Shown here: positions 1 through 13,767 of the stretch, piece by piece
Layout of the letters: each line of letters starts with the position of its first letter
How positions within the stretch are numbered: the first letter of the stretch is position 1
Assembly: GCA_963693365.1 (NCBI GenBank)
Contig: CAVNZM010000010.1
Coordinates: forward strand, 6,882,001-6,946,000
Reading direction: 5' to 3'
Source: Amoebidium appalachense
Lineage: Eukaryota > Ichthyosporea
DNA: 64,000 bases
The notes under the pieces: generated by a model
What the model was told of the DNA's origin: nothing
The model's database searches: none
The model's input: the letters and a program-made list of their open reading frames with translations, nothing else
Program-made: the position numbers and the translations under genes

Positions 1-1909
1 CGCAGAGAAATAGTAACAAACTATTAGTATAAAATTACATTATTGCTACTATATTATGATACAGGTATATCAAAAATCATTAGGTTTTTGCAGGTCACGG
101 GCCTCACGGCGCCGCGTGACTGATGCACTTTGCGATCACGAAGTATGCGAATCGGCTGATTGGCCACGCACTCACAACGCTCTCTGTTGACCAATCACTT
201 ACCAACGGCAATATTTCTATTTTGCCTATGTTTCCGAAAGGTGAATTAAAAGGTAACTTTACTTGTTTACGCTTTTTTTCTTTTCTTCTAGAACCAATAA
301 AAATGTCCCGTAAAAAATACTTCACACTTAAGATAAAAACAAGTCATTCTGACAGTTTCCTTTTGTTTGATTTCTATAAAAACTGGTGAAAACAATTTCT
401 ACATGTGTATAAATCCTTATAGGTGTTTTTCAAAGTCGAGAAAATCAAAATTTTAATTAGGAAAACCAAAAAACAAAAGTGTCACAAATACTTATCATAT
501 ATAAATATTATGTTTTACAACCTCGCATATATTGTATTTACGGCACATTAGTCCACAATGTACATGGTAAGTACACCCCTTTTTGATACGGGCGCATGCG
601 CAGTACGGCGAAAATCGCGTTGCTTTCAGACGAGGTGAACATGTTGTTGGTCTCCTTTAACCCCTACCCATACCTCCCCCTTTTATTCGTTCTGTGTGTC
701 TTGTCAACTCCCGCCTCTCATCTCACGTTCTAAAATCCTCTAACTCTCACAAGGTATCCACACACACCCTTCTTTCTTCACACACACGAACACAAACACA
801 CATGTGTACACATCTGCCTGCCCTTTTCTGTATCATTGCATGCTTCTCCAAAACTGATGTATGTGGTAGTTCAATATATCCCACATGGGATTATGGAACA
901 CGCAGTTCTACTAGTGCACCGCCTTGCTCCGAGGTCCACAACCACACACATTCACTCCTGCTGCCTGTTAATTAACGAACCCCCTAATGACCGCAAATTT
1001 CTCATTAGCTCGTAACCAATGAAAGCTCACACTCATACCCCCCAGGGCTGGACAGGGCCACCCCCTCTACATTTGCCGTACGAGTCTCATTTTGACTGTG
1101 ACCCCAACATACGGCAAGGCAATTCAGTTTGTTGTAAATGCTCTTAAAAACGACAAGTATTACCCCCCCCCCCCCCCCCCCCCCCCCCCCTTTCACCTCT
1201 CCTCTCCCCCTGCCCCCCCCCCCCCTCTCTCTTCCCTGACCCCCCCTCCCCTCCCCTTTCCCTCCCTATCTCCCCCTCCCCCCCCCCCCTTTGCCCCCTC
1301 CCCTTCTTCTCCTCGCCCTCTCTCCCTTCCTGCCTCCCCCCCCCCCCCCCTCCCCTCCCTCTCCCTCTCTCCCCCCCCCCCTCTCTCTTTCCACCCCCTC
1401 CTCCTCCCCCCTTTGTTGTGCCATATCCTTTTTGTGTTTTCTTTTTTGCATATCTGCACTCTCTTGTTCGCTGCGGGTTTTTTTTTAACCCCCCCCCCCC
1501 CCCCCCCCCCCCCCTCCCTCCCGCTGATTTTACCCTAGCTGTGTTGGGTATTCCCTGCCTCGTTTTCTCACCACTTCATACCCTGCACGATGTTTTTCCT
1601 TCAATCTTTTTAAGCTCGGCACTGTATTGTTCTCTATCGCTGCCTCCACCCCCCCACCCCCTCAACCCCACAGCTATTTCCCCCTTATCCATTAGCTCCT
1701 CTCTTCTCGATGTGTATGGTTTATGGTCTCTGCATGATTGTGTACGTGGGCGGGTGAGTTGGCACGGAAAGTTGGGGGAAGGGGGGGGGGAGGAGGGGGG
1801 GAGGAGGGGGGTAAAGGGGGAGAGGGGGGGGGGGGGGTTGTTGTTGATTGTGATGTGGTCTGTGGAGATGCGGAGCTGAGCATGTGCTGCTCATTATCGA
1901 CTTTCGTCA

Positions 1910-1911
<2 letters not shown>

Positions 1912-1941
<30 letters not shown>

Positions 1942-1946
1942 AAAAA
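1912..1946. repeat. Compound C(n)A(m) homopolymer
   Basis: About 20 C followed directly by 15 A. This is one of several compound tracts with the same C-then-A order in this window. Confidence 0.95.
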
Positions 1947-2103
1947 CGAAAGAAACGGAAAGAAAAAGAAAAAGAACATCCAGCCCCGCCCCCCTCCCCC
2001 CCGCCGCTCCCCCCCTTCCCGCCCGGTCTCCACCCATCACCTCTACTCTTGATCTTTTTCTCTTTTGATTTCTTCTGAACCTCTTTGCTGCCGCTGTTTT
2101 CAC

Positions 2104-2106
<3 letters not shown>

Positions 2107-2155
<49 letters not shown>
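2107..2155. repeat. Poly-C run of about 49 nt
   Basis: The longest uninterrupted C run I saw. It lies upstream of the first recognisable exon at 2567. Homopolymer length in an assembly is uncertain. Confidence 0.95.
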
Positions 2156-2156
<1 letters not shown>

Positions 2157-2566
2157 CCCCTTCTCCTTCCCCCGCATCCGCCTTTATCCTGTACACACAC
2201 CCTTGGCCTCCCTGCAACCTACTGTTTCTTTCCCCCCTTCATATACTTCCTTGCCAAGCCCTCCTTTCAACCTCCCCCTCCCCCTCCTCCCCCCACGCAC
2301 CCCCCCCCCCCCCACCCCCCCCCACCCCGCCTCTTTCCCTCCCTTTCCCCCCTCCCACATCCGGAAACGACTCAACTAACCATAACTCCCCCCCCCCCAA
2401 CCTCTCTCAGGAATATCTCACTCAACCAACTACCCCCCACCCCTCCCCCTCTTCCTCTTTCCCGCGTATCCCCCCCCCCCCCCCCCCCACTTTCTTCCCT
2501 CCATCCCCCCCCCTTCCCTCTTCCCCCACCACCACCGCCGTTGCCGCCTCCCCCACCCACCCACAG

Positions 2567-2667
2567 AGAGAGGATAGTTCTCTTCACCGATGAGCCTCGC
2601 AACATGAGTTTCTCCGAAGACTTGGCAAAAGCCATGCTCGAACTCGTCATGAAAGAACCGTGTGTTG

Positions 2668-2717
<50 letters not shown>

Positions 2718-3799
2718 ACCACCACCACCACCTCCTCCCGCCCCTCTCCCCCTCCCCACCCCCACCCTTTGCCTCCTTTCCCTCTCTGCTTTTAGCCGTT
2801 TTAGCCTCTCCACATGTCTCCCGCATCAACATTTCTTTATGAAGATACACGCTTTGTCAGCTAACAGTTGTAGATCGACACATGCTCTATAAACCCACCC
2901 AAAACTGCACCCAAAAAAAGCTCGAAGTCGATATCTTGCCACCAAGACCCTCTTTCGCCTGTCTATTTCATCTCATGGGTAACACAGATAACAAGTATTC
3001 ATGAGTGTATTATTCGTTGATATGAGAATCAAATCACCATAAATATATGAGTTGTCTGCCATACATAAGCATATGAATGAATTGCTCAAATAATGGCTTG
3101 CCAACATTGCCGCCTTCCCCCTCCCTCGCAATATTAGACATAATGGTATCCGACTCGAGCTCAATGGCATTTCAGATGAGAGGGAGGGGTGTGTGCGTGT
3201 GTGTGTGTGCGGTTATGTGTGTGTGGTGGTGGCGGTTGGGGGGGGGGGGAGGGAGGGAGGGAAGAGAGATGGGAAGGGGAATGGGTGGTGGGGGGAGGGG
3301 GGGATGGGGGGAGGGGAAAGAAAGAAGGTGGATGGGGTGGAAGGGGGGGGGGGGGGGGGGGGGGGAAGAGAGGGGAGGGAGGGAGAGAAACTGGCAGAGA
3401 GAGAGGGATGGGGGGGGGGGGGGGGGGGGGGGGGAGAAGGTGGGCAGGTAGCAAACAAGATGGACACCTGCAGGTGGTCTTGGGATATGTGGGGGCCCAA
3501 TAGATGCTGCACTGCGTACATGCATATGGTGGTGTACGGGTAGACAGAATATGCCGAGGGGTTGATGTTGTTCTGTGTGTCAGTTATCAATATCAGTGTA
3601 AGCACGGCATGCGAGTTTGTTTTGTTGTTGTGGTTATTGTTGAGTGTACAGGTGTGAATGGGAGACTAAGGAAGTGTACGAAACTGGGCCCAACTATTGG
3701 TACTGATGTGTTTTGAATTGCAGAGACCACTGGGGAATTCTGAATCTTGTCAGCTCAGAACCCACAAATGTGAGAGCCCTCTCCTCCCCCCCCCTCTCC

Positions 3800-3841
<42 letters not shown>

Positions 3842-4030
3842 ACCACCACCACCCAAACAACCCCCCCCCCCCCCCCCCCCCCTCCCCCCCCTCAGAGGCC
3901 CGTCCCTACCTCCACCACCAGCACTACCACCATGGCATATGTTTAGGTGTACGTGTGGATGTGTTCTTTCGACTACCGTACTGCAAAGTGCTCTCTGTAG
4001 GGGTCATTGCTCTTCACGTCCTACCTACAG

Positions 4031-4074
<44 letters not shown>

Positions 4075-4235
4075 AAAAAAAAAAAAAAAACAACCCCACA
4101 AAAAAGGAAACCTCCCCCCCCCCCCCCCCCTCCCCCCTCCCCCCGCGTGCGCGCTCGTGCACACACACAAATACACACACAGAGCCACATGGACATGCAC
4201 GTAGGGAGACAAGCTCAGGTACACTCACAGGCATG

Positions 4236-4292
<57 letters not shown>

Positions 4293-4629
4293 TTTGGCCT
4301 TCCATTCCTATTCTGCCCCCTGCCTATCACCGGCCTCTCTTCTACTCATCCACCCACATCCTACTAACTTGTTTTCCCTCCTTGCTCTCCCGCCCCCCTC
4401 CTCCCTCCCCCCCCCCCCCCCCCCCCCCCCCCTTCTTCTTCAGAGATACGAGCTAGCCCGGTTGATCAACCAATCACTTCACGAAGGCTCCATGGAAAAC
4501 ATTCAAACGGGACTTTCTGCCGAATCGGGGCTTAATCGGCCTCTGGATCTGACGATGGACACGACAAAAGTGCGATCGCTGCTAAAGACACACATCAGAG
4601 GGATTTCGGAGTACTTCAAAGCGCTCTAA
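2567..4629 (+). CDS. RmlD-like sugar-nucleotide reductase/epimerase (extended SDR), C-terminal exons
   Basis: Three exons join with matching phases: 2567-2659, 3724-3769 and 4444-4629 (stop TAA). Each has an AG acceptor, and the donors are GTGTGT and GTGAGA. The joined product reads [22 protein letters not shown], then [13 protein letters not shown], then RYELARLIN, and near the end [16 protein letters not shown]. That order is the signature of the substrate-binding half of RmlD/dTDP-4-dehydrorhamnose reductase-like extended SDR enzymes: the DE.R.P motif, a Gly-Ile-Leu strand, the RYELA helix and a closing RP.DL..DT.K.R motif. Such NAD(P)-dependent enzymes reduce or epimerise nucleotide sugars, and MAT2B is a relative. 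The Rossmann N-terminus is not visible, so the model is 5'-partial and the substrate cannot be assigned. Introns hold poly-C, CA and C(n)A(m) tracts. Family call fairly sure; exact enzyme unknown. Confidence 0.7.
3801..3840. repeat. Compound C(n)A(m) homopolymer in an intron
   Basis: About 30 C followed by 10 A, inside the last intron of the reductase gene. Confidence 0.95.
4031..4090. repeat. Compound C(34)A(26) homopolymer
   Basis: A clean switch from 34 C to 26 A, in the last intron of the reductase gene. A CA dinucleotide array follows at about 4232-4290. Confidence 0.95.
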
Positions 4630-4631
4630 AT

Positions 4632-4650
4632 CTTAACATTTATTGTTAAG
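4632..4650 (+). other. Short hairpin just after the reductase stop codon
   Basis: CTTAACA and TGTTAAG form a perfect 7-bp stem around TTTAT, starting 3 nt after the TAA. It is AT-rich and may be chance. A role in 3' end formation is conjecture. Confidence 0.35.
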
Positions 4651-5639
4651 CATGCTGTTAGTCGTCACCTAAGTACTGAATTTTGTTTGGTTTCCTGTAT
4701 GGGTTGAATTATACATGGTTTATAGCAAATGTGATGATAAGACTGTTCATGTGGTGATAGGTGAGTGTACACTTGGTTTCCAAAAAAATATGGAATTCCA
4801 AAAGACTGTAATCAAAAATAGTGGGAATCCTGAATACACACCGTAGGCCAAACAACGGTGGTGTGGGTTCTGGACAAATGCACTTCATAAGCAACGGTAA
4901 AAGTACAAAAGACACAAAAAAGATAGAAAGCTGATTTTTGAGTCTGGGTATTACTAACCCTAACATATCTGCATGCTCGGGTGACTGTTGTGTGCTTCCA
5001 TATACATAGATACTATAGAGGATTAAGTGAGGAGATTATATTCCAAGGAGGGAAGCAGGCATCCAGATATGTATGTATAGACCTAGAAAGCCCTAAAATC
5101 ATGTACGGGGGTGGTATTGGATGATAATATACTTAAGGAGGACGAAACCACGGGTTTCATGAGGGTTTCATCGACATAATAAGTACATTTGCCGATGAAA
5201 ACCCACCTAATGATTGTGCTGTATGAATCCAAACCCACCCACTTGCACATGGGGTTGTGCGTAGTGCACACACTTGCATGCTCAAAACCAGATCAAAATG
5301 TAGGCAAACATATGTCACGAGTTGTGTCTACGATTATGCATGCTAATGCATGCCACTGCAGTACCGATACATACACACGTCCATGTACAGAAACAATCTG
5401 CTTCACACGCAAGGCGTGTGTTTATATGCATACGTAAAGTTTAATATTACGGATACGCGTACTTATGCACCCATAAAAAGTAAGCATACATATGCATATG
5501 CCAGGCACACACTCACACACCCCTTCACTGTCAAGTGATTCTGATGCAAATTATTAATGCAATGCTTATGCACCTCCCTCTACGGGACACATGCACACAC
5601 ACAAACACACACAGAGAGAGAGGGGGGGGGGGGGGGGGG

Positions 5640-5682
<43 letters not shown>

Positions 5683-5706
5683 GGAGAAAGAGAGAGAGAG
5701 AGGGAG

Positions 5707-5741
<35 letters not shown>

Positions 5742-5746
5742 TGTGT

Positions 5747-5777
<31 letters not shown>

Positions 5778-5852
5778 GGGGGAAGGGGGGACCCACCCTT
5801 TTTTTCCACACCACCACAGGGGCTCTAATCTCTTTCCTCTTGTTATTCACAG
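4651..5852. other. Intergenic DNA with no recognised gene
   Basis: Mostly unique AT-rich sequence to about 5570. Then comes an (AG)n array broken by poly-G (about 5610-5738), a short TG array and poly-G (5739-5782). I see no supported exon. Confidence 0.5.
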
Positions 5853-5973
5853 AGTTGAAAATGTAACAATTAAAAGGGGACCGTCAGACGTCGACGTTTT
5901 GTTAACCTTGTATATGACGGGCGTTCATTTGGCCACCCAATACCCCCAAATACATACAAGGGGCAAGGAATAA
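5853..5973 (+). CDS. Possible orphan terminal exon, product unknown
   Basis: A pyrimidine-rich tract ending in TTCACAG at 5852 is followed by an open frame of about 40 codons to a TAA at 5971-5973, beginning VENVTIKRGPSDVDVLL. The composition is ordinary protein, unlike the surrounding simple sequence, and the acceptor is good. I found no partner exon or family match. It could be an alternative last exon of the reductase gene, the end of a small unmodelled gene, or chance. Confidence 0.25.
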
Positions 5974-6391
5974 GAGCACATTGCATCAGCATCGATATCA
6001 CATCTCATCAGACTTAGGGGTCACTTGCAAACCTGTACTCGTGTACTCTTTTCTTTTTTCCGATGAATCTGTGTATTTGGAATTCAACATGGTTGCTAAG
6101 TAATATAAAGTACATGCCTACAGGCTATCATATACACGGGACCTCAAAGTCCAACAAAAGTTGTGTGCCGGCACACGAACTCACAAACGATCCATGTCAC
6201 CACCGGGAGCCCGCTCCCGTGACTGCTAGCTAAATTCTACCACGCTTTTGCACCAAAGTTATAACACAATAATAGTTCACTTGCTCGCTTATATGTCACG
6301 GAGTACACCTAGCAAATATGATGCATTTCAATTAACACAGGAAAGTAAACACCGTGATGTTTACATGCAGACCTTTGGCCACCTATCCTTC

Positions 6392-6424
<33 letters not shown>

Positions 6425-6805
6425 TTCCACACACACACACCCACACACACACCCACCCACCCACACACACAAAAAAAAACAAAAAAAGAAAAAAAAAAAA
6501 AAAAAACGAAACGAACAACCAAGCAAGCAAGCAAACAAACAAACAAAGAAATAAACAAAACGCCCCCAACCCTACCCCATCCACCCATGACCAGCCCACA
6601 CACAACAAAATCCACCGAGAAATTCGTTATTATTATCCACTGATCGGGTCTCACCACCTCTTCAAACAGATCCTTAAACCCCCACACATCCGTTCAGTCG
6701 TCCAAGCTGGCAAGTCGTTCCCTATTCCTGGCTATATTATACCCAATCGGCCTTAATCGGTTCTAATCGATTTGCGGTCAGTCTTCAAATTGCCGATTTA
6801 CGCAG

Positions 6806-7795
6806 TTATGGTGTCCACTCTGGGTAGCAATAGTTCTTAGGCACCAGCCCCTTCCTGCCGCCGAACTCCACCACCATCCACCCCTCACAGTCTCCTTGCT
6901 CGATCACACGCATGCGGTCACCCTGCAGGGTGAAGGTGAAGGAGGGGGGTTTAGAATGCATTACTGAGTACAAGTACGCATTCACGACAGACTACAGCAC
7001 ACACTCAAGACAGACTACAGCACACATTCACGACAGACAAGACCATGCAAATATTGCAGGAAGGGAGGGGAGAAGGGGGGGGAGGGGGGGGAAAGACGAC
7101 AGAGTCAGAGAGGAGGAGAAAGGGGTAGCCGAGTATATGCAGAGGAGGTTTGTTTGAGCGCATGTTGTCGGAGGGGGGGGGGAGGGGGGGGGGGGGGGGG
7201 GGGGAGGGAAGGGGAGGGGTGCGTGCGTGTGTGTAGGCCCGGCGGGGGGGGGGGGGGGGGGGGGGGGATTGTATTGTGTTACTGAGTACGAAGCACACAT
7301 GCTAGGCCCGGGGGGTGGGGTGGGGAGGGGGGAGGGGGGGGGGGGGGGGGGGGGGGAGGAGGGAGGGAGGCATATCATAAAAGATAGGTCATAGCTTCAT
7401 GAGGGTATTCTATCAGAGTTTGTGAGTATTTCAATTCATCCGGCAGCTACTTAAACTCTCTTCATCATAATAGCAATCATCAATCAACATCTTTCTTATT
7501 TCTTTTTCTTTCTCCCTCTCTCTTTTCTCATCCTCCTTCCCTCCCTCCTCTCCCTGGGGATAGTGGGAAGAGGGGGGGCAGGGCGCGGGGGACGGCGGGG
7601 GGGGGTTTCACGTTGGGTCTTCTGCTACCATTGACCTATCCATTTCCCTTTCTCAGAAGGCACTATTCATATCAGACACAAAAAAGGAAGCACAAATGGG
7701 AGGGGAAGGTGTGTGTGTGTGTGTGGTGTGTGTGTGGGGGGAGAGGAAGGAGGAGGGGGGGGGGGGGGTTGCCATGGGGTGGTGGTGGTGGTGGT

Positions 7796-7826
<31 letters not shown>

Positions 7827-8369
7827 GGGGGGGGAGGGGGAGGGAGGGGGGGGGGGGGAGGGAGGGGAGGCACACTACCATATGGAATGTGAGCTCATCT
7901 TGGTCTGTGGCCGTGTATGGATAGGCCGCAACCAAATACGCAGGTAGGCCCTGGGCTGCATGCTGGATGGCTGGCTCAGGAGATGACGTCTCTGCCGCTG
8001 GCGCTACCTCAGGGGGAATGGGTGAAGGTGCACGGTGAAGCTCAGGAGAGGGGGAGACCGGGTAGATGTGTTCGTATGCATGCACGGGGAGTGGGACAAT
8101 GGGTGTAGTGTGGTTGTAGGTTTGGGAGAGAGAGGAATCACTGGAGTTGTATGGATGTGGGAGGGGGATGGTGGGGAGGGCATGGGGGTGGGTGTATGGT
8201 TTGTGCAATGTGTCGTATGGGTCGTGGCCGTTAGAACTCGGCAGGGAGGTGGAGGAGGAGGGGGTCATTGCTGCTGAGCGCTCACTGCGTGTTGGCTGTG
8301 GGGATGCCCATTCGTCATGTTCCTGCGTGAAGAACAGGGTGAGTACAGTACCCAATCTGAAACTGCCAT

Positions 8370-8403
<34 letters not shown>

Positions 8404-8798
8404 CCATTTCCCCCTTGCCCCGGCCGCGGCCCCCTGTCCGCCACCAGTTGTTCTCATCCTTCTCCCCAACACACAAAAAACAGGCTCACACAGGTACACA
8501 GGCAAATACACAAACACACACACACACCCATGCACGCACGGACGCATGCACACATGCACACACGCGCTGCTCCCCCCCCTCCCCCCCAACCTCCCTCCCA
8601 GAAAACCTGCATCCAGAAAATTGGACTTCGGAAGTTTACATAATGAGAGTGTCTTAGTCTTTTCTCCAGCCTTGCTGTAATGCACACAAGCAAATTCTTC
8701 ATAACATTGATGTTTGTAAAGAGGACGAGTGGTGTAGTGGTGGAGTTGTGGCGATGGCGGTGGTGATGCTTTTTTTTTTTTTTTTTTTTTTTTTGTTG

Positions 8799-8838
<40 letters not shown>

Positions 8839-9051
8839 GGGCACGTACATCGATATTGCTGACTGGGTGGGCAGGCTCGGGAGGTTCTTTGTGGTCGATG
8901 GTGGGGTCCATGCGCACAGGCAGGTGCACCTGCACACGTTCCTTGGTCTGAATGCCACCACCACGTGTGTGAGTCAACAGGCACATAATGCCCCCCCCCC
9001 CCTCCCCCCCCCCCCCCCTTCCTCCTTTCCTTACCCCCGCCCCCCGGAAGC

Positions 9052-9082
<31 letters not shown>

Positions 9083-9153
9083 AAAACACACACACACAAG
9101 CCCCCATTCCCCCAACACAGAAAAAAAGAAACACAGTCGACACAAACAAGCTC

Positions 9154-9187
<34 letters not shown>

Positions 9188-10098
9188 CCCCCCTTCCCTT
9201 AATAAAAAAAAAAGAGAGGAACACACACACACACACACACACACGCATGCACGCACGCACACACGCGCATCCATTCACTTCTCCTGAATATTTCTGCTTA
9301 TGCTGGTCGCTACTGCTGCAAGTGCCGAAAGACAAACCAACATCTATGTAGTTGGGGCCACACCAACCAGTCCCAACGAGAGTGTGGCAGGTCCCAACCA
9401 CCACCAGCAAGCCACACAGCACCAACAAGAAGAGCACACCACATGCACATACATACACCCTACACGTGCACACACACTGACCAAACCATAGCACATGCAC
9501 ATACATACACCCTACACGTGCACACACACTGACCAAACCATAGCACATGCACATACATACACCCTACACGTGCACATATACTGACCAAACCATAGCACAT
9601 GCACATACATACACCCTACACGTGCAGACACATTCAACCTACATGTACACACACACATTCACACACCATAGCACATGCACATACATTCACACACCGCAGC
9701 ACGTGCACATAGACTGACCATTCATACCACATTCCATATACATTCACCATACCACGTGCACACACTGGCCAAACCATACACGTGCACACACACTGGCCAA
9801 TCATACCGGCTACTCATACCACATGCACACAAGGACACCCAAGGACACGTACATTCACCAACTCAGCCAAGTCATCAGGCAGCAGGCATGCCGTGCCTAT
9901 GACCGTCTCCCACTTTGGCTCATGTTTCTCACACTCCCGCTTGATCTCACAGGCATTGCCCCCCTCCACCCACCAGCCCAGCACAGACCTCTCCTGCTGC
10001 AGCACACGGCACATGCGTGACCGCTGCTCTAGAAGCAACTGGGGAAAAAAAGATGATAGGAGGTAAGCACAGTGATCAAGAATGATGTTTTTTTTTTT

Positions 10099-10129
<31 letters not shown>

Positions 10130-10735
10130 GGGGAGGGGGGAGGGGGGGAGGGGGGGGGGGGGGGGAAGGAGAGGTAGCGGAAGAGAACAAACACACATGT
10201 TTCTAGAATCAGAGTGCACACCACAGTGCAGGTTTAACCACAGCTGTAAACTCATGTGCACAAAGCAAGAGGATAACGGGCAAAGAGGCAAAGAGGAAGG
10301 GGGGGGGGGGGAGGGGGGGGGGGGGGGGGGGGGGGGGGAGGAAGGGGGGCCGGGCCCTATATCTAAGGATATAGTTCTTCAAAAGTATATAGACCTAATC
10401 AACCCCCCCCCCCCCCCCCCCCCACACCCCCCCGTACTCCCCTCGGCGCTCCATTTATCTCTAAAAAGTATAACTCAACCTCACTCCCCCCTCTTCTTAG
10501 CACGCCCCTGAACCAATACCAACTACCCCAACTGTGCGAAGCACACAAACAGAGCACAACACCACCCACCTTTTCACACTCCTCCTTGTGGAAGTCAGAG
10601 ATGCGTTTTGTCTGCGCTGTAACCTGTCGGAGGGACTGGGGGAATTTTAATGTGCCTGTGTGAGAACGGAACGAAGGGGCAGAAATAGGACACATTAGGG
10701 TCAATCGAATGTACTGTAAGGCCTACCCGTACTAC

Positions 10736-10774
<39 letters not shown>

Positions 10775-11596
10775 CATGGCCTGGCACGGTAGATACCGCA
10801 AAGACAAACATGAAAGTGTGGGCAAAGAAAGAAAGCTGGATGCTGGTAAATGAGCCTTACTACGAAACCCTCCACCCACACCCATAACGTCACCCAATCG
10901 CCCTGATCTCTTTGCTCCTTTCTTTTCTTTTCTTTTCTTTCTTTTCTCCTTCACATAATTCCCCTTCTGTTTTCCGGTGTGTGCATGTGTGTGCGTGCGT
11001 GTGCGTGTGCGTGAGTGTGTTCGTGTGCGTGTGGATGTGCATGGGCGTGCGGGTGTGTGTGTGTGCGCACGCGTCCGTGCGTGCGCGCGGGTGTATGTAC
11101 TGTAAGTTGCCTTAAACGGCCACCCTTTCGCACCATGTACGGGCGGTGACTAGAGAACTAGAAGTACACTATACGAAGAAAAAAAAATAAAAATCACTAT
11201 AAATAAGAAAAATACTATATCTTCTATTTCTACTAAGCATGTACATATGTAGAGTTGCATAAAAGTATGTTTTTTTGCTTGCGACGCCGATGATAATTTC
11301 TGGTGGCAAATTTTTGATCTGTGGTAAATAGGCCACCCCGGGCGGAAATCAGCCAGATTCGGCCAAATGGCAGTCCAGATTCCTCAGTCTTTAAAAAAGT
11401 TGACAAAACGTCCATGTAAGCGGTGTCGCTCTCATAGGTTTCGCAGCGCAAGCGCTTTCTTAGTATCGCTGGAAAGGTAAGGGAAAATGCTTTCTAGAGG
11501 TACCCTGCATTTTGGGCTAGCGCGATTCTTGCGATACTTAGCGATTGAAAACCAAACGTGGCCGAATTAACACGGTGGCCGATTTAGGCAATTTAC

Positions 11597-11652
<56 letters not shown>

Positions 11653-12376
11653 CGCGCGCCTGTGTGTGTAGGGGTATTACAATACCTCCTGCAAGTTGAC
11701 GGCATTCTTATCCCCCGTCTTGGCAGCCATCTTACCCCCCTTCTTAGCCATGTTCTCCATGGCCTTGAGCTGCTTCTGCAGGCTGGCATTCTCCGTCTTA
11801 AAGCCCTTCTCAAACGTCTGAAAAAAGAGAAACCAGTAAGTGTGTGCCTTTGGGGGGGAGGGGGAGGGGGGGGGGGGGGGGGGGGAGGGGGGATGGGAGT
11901 GAGGGAGAGGGAAGGGATTGAAGGTGGCAGAAATGTAAAATCGAGCCGAAGTAATGTGAGGTAGGGGAACAGAGAGCACACCAGTGTGGCAGCACCATGC
12001 AAATGATGTATTCCCCGTAGGGGGGGAGGGGGGACGTCGGGGGGGGGGGGGGGGGGGGGGGGGGGGGAGAAGGGCAAGGTCTATGTCGGCCTTTCTCTGT
12101 TAGTCATCATGTTATGTCAATTTTCGAGGACTGCTGACGTCACAGAGTGGCTCATGGCAGGTCGGTACTGGTAGAATGCAGCCCACTGGTTGGATTTCAT
12201 ATGCATGGAATGCCCATTGCTTGATAATCGACATACATGGTTGATGGGATGCATACCTATGAGAAGTGGTGACATAGTCGTTAAAGCATACCAGACGAGA
12301 CGAGCATATAGAAGAATTTTTCAGGGGCTGGGGATAAGTTGGGCTCGTGGGTGGATGGAGTGGGGTGTGTGTGTAT

Positions 12377-12408
<32 letters not shown>

Positions 12409-13254
12409 GCGCCACCCATACCTGGAGGAATTTTGGCTCCTCGGCTATTGAGTTGCGCAGACCCGCATCTAAATCAAGCAGCCGGCTGGCCTGTACATAT
12501 TCACCGATCAGTCATATGTATAACCCCCCCCCCACCTCCCCCCTCTCCCCAAAGTGCCACCAATAGGCAACCATGCATCATGCAACCACGTGAGAAACTA
12601 AGCTGCATTAGGAACCATATAACACGACAAAGTCGAAAGGTGAAAGGGGGGATGGGTAGGCTGTGCATCAAAAATGAAAGCTAGCTGGGAAGGGGAGGGG
12701 GGGGGGGGGGGGGGTGTGGGGGGGGGGGGGTATCTATCTGAGGGCAAGAGAGAGAGAGAGAGGGAGGGAGGGAGGGGGGAGGGGGGGTACGTGTGAGTGG
12801 GGAAGTGAGTGAGTGAGTGAGTGAGTGAGTTAATTTGTGTGCGTGTGTGTGCATATGTGTGTGTGTGCACATGGAGAAACACAGAGAGGGAGACGACGGT
12901 TGGAGTGGGGATGGGGAGGGTGGGAAAAGGAGCAGGAGACAAGGGAAAGTAGGGGAACGGGGAATGGGGAGAGGGGGGAGAAAGGCAGAGTAAGTAGAAA
13001 GGATCAGCAAAAGAGGAATCTCCGAAATCCCCACACAGGCACACAGGCACACAAACACACAGGCACACAGGCACACAAACAACAGGTGCACATGCACACA
13101 GGCACACAGACACGCATGCATGGGGCCAATACCATCTCATCGTAGTGCTGGCCCAGTCCAATGTGCACCTCGGCTGCATCCTTGAGCCCATCCACTGCAC
13201 CATGCATGGGGACAAACATGCGAGTGTGGCGTGTGTGTGCGTGTGTGTACCCAC

Positions 13255-13324
<70 letters not shown>

Positions 13325-13467
13325 TGTATGTGTGTGTGTATGTGCATGTCAGTACACTGTGTGTTAAGGTGTCTGCGTGTGTTTGTGCTTGTGCCTGTGG
13401 TTGCTCGTATGTGCAAATAGTAAGCCCGCATGTCTGTGAGTATGTGTTTGTGCCCGTGTGTGTGTGC

Positions 13468-13508
<41 letters not shown>

Positions 13509-13536
13509 CGTGTGTGTGCATGTGTGTGCGTGCGTG

Positions 13537-13587
<51 letters not shown>

Positions 13588-13716
13588 ACGCATGCGTGCC
13601 TGAGAGCATGTGCTCGTGTGCGCGCATGTGCATGCATGCAACGGCTCCATATAGTACAAGGTCAGAGAGTGGGTGTCTGGGCCAATGTAATGTGTGTGTG
13701 TAAGTGTGTGTGACAC

Positions 13717-13767
<51 letters not shown>

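Larger units (their letters stand above)
1..2566. other. Left-edge region without a recognisable exon
   Basis: This is AT-rich unique sequence to about 660, then pyrimidine-rich low-complexity DNA with poly-C runs at 1163-1190, 1912-1931 and 2107-2155. The open frames here are proline- or glycine-rich readings of homopolymers and look non-coding. The gene that begins at 2567 lacks its N-terminal Rossmann half, so upstream exons should lie here or left of the window, but I could not find a glycine-rich nucleotide-binding motif in any frame. Confidence 0.5.

Noticed and set aside
2085-2795. Long proline-rich or glycine-rich open frames throughout 1-44 kb
   Set aside because: They are translations of poly-C/poly-G and CA/TG arrays, present on both strands at the same place.
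3897-3948. Possible extra exon in the reductase gene (reading [12 protein letters not shown])
   Set aside because: The flanking exons join in phase without it, and the join gives the expected family sequence NLVSSEPTN then RYELA.
12253-12330. tRNA-like stretch (GTGACATAGTCGTTAAAGC)
   Set aside because: It resembles an A box but I found no B box at the right distance and no cloverleaf.
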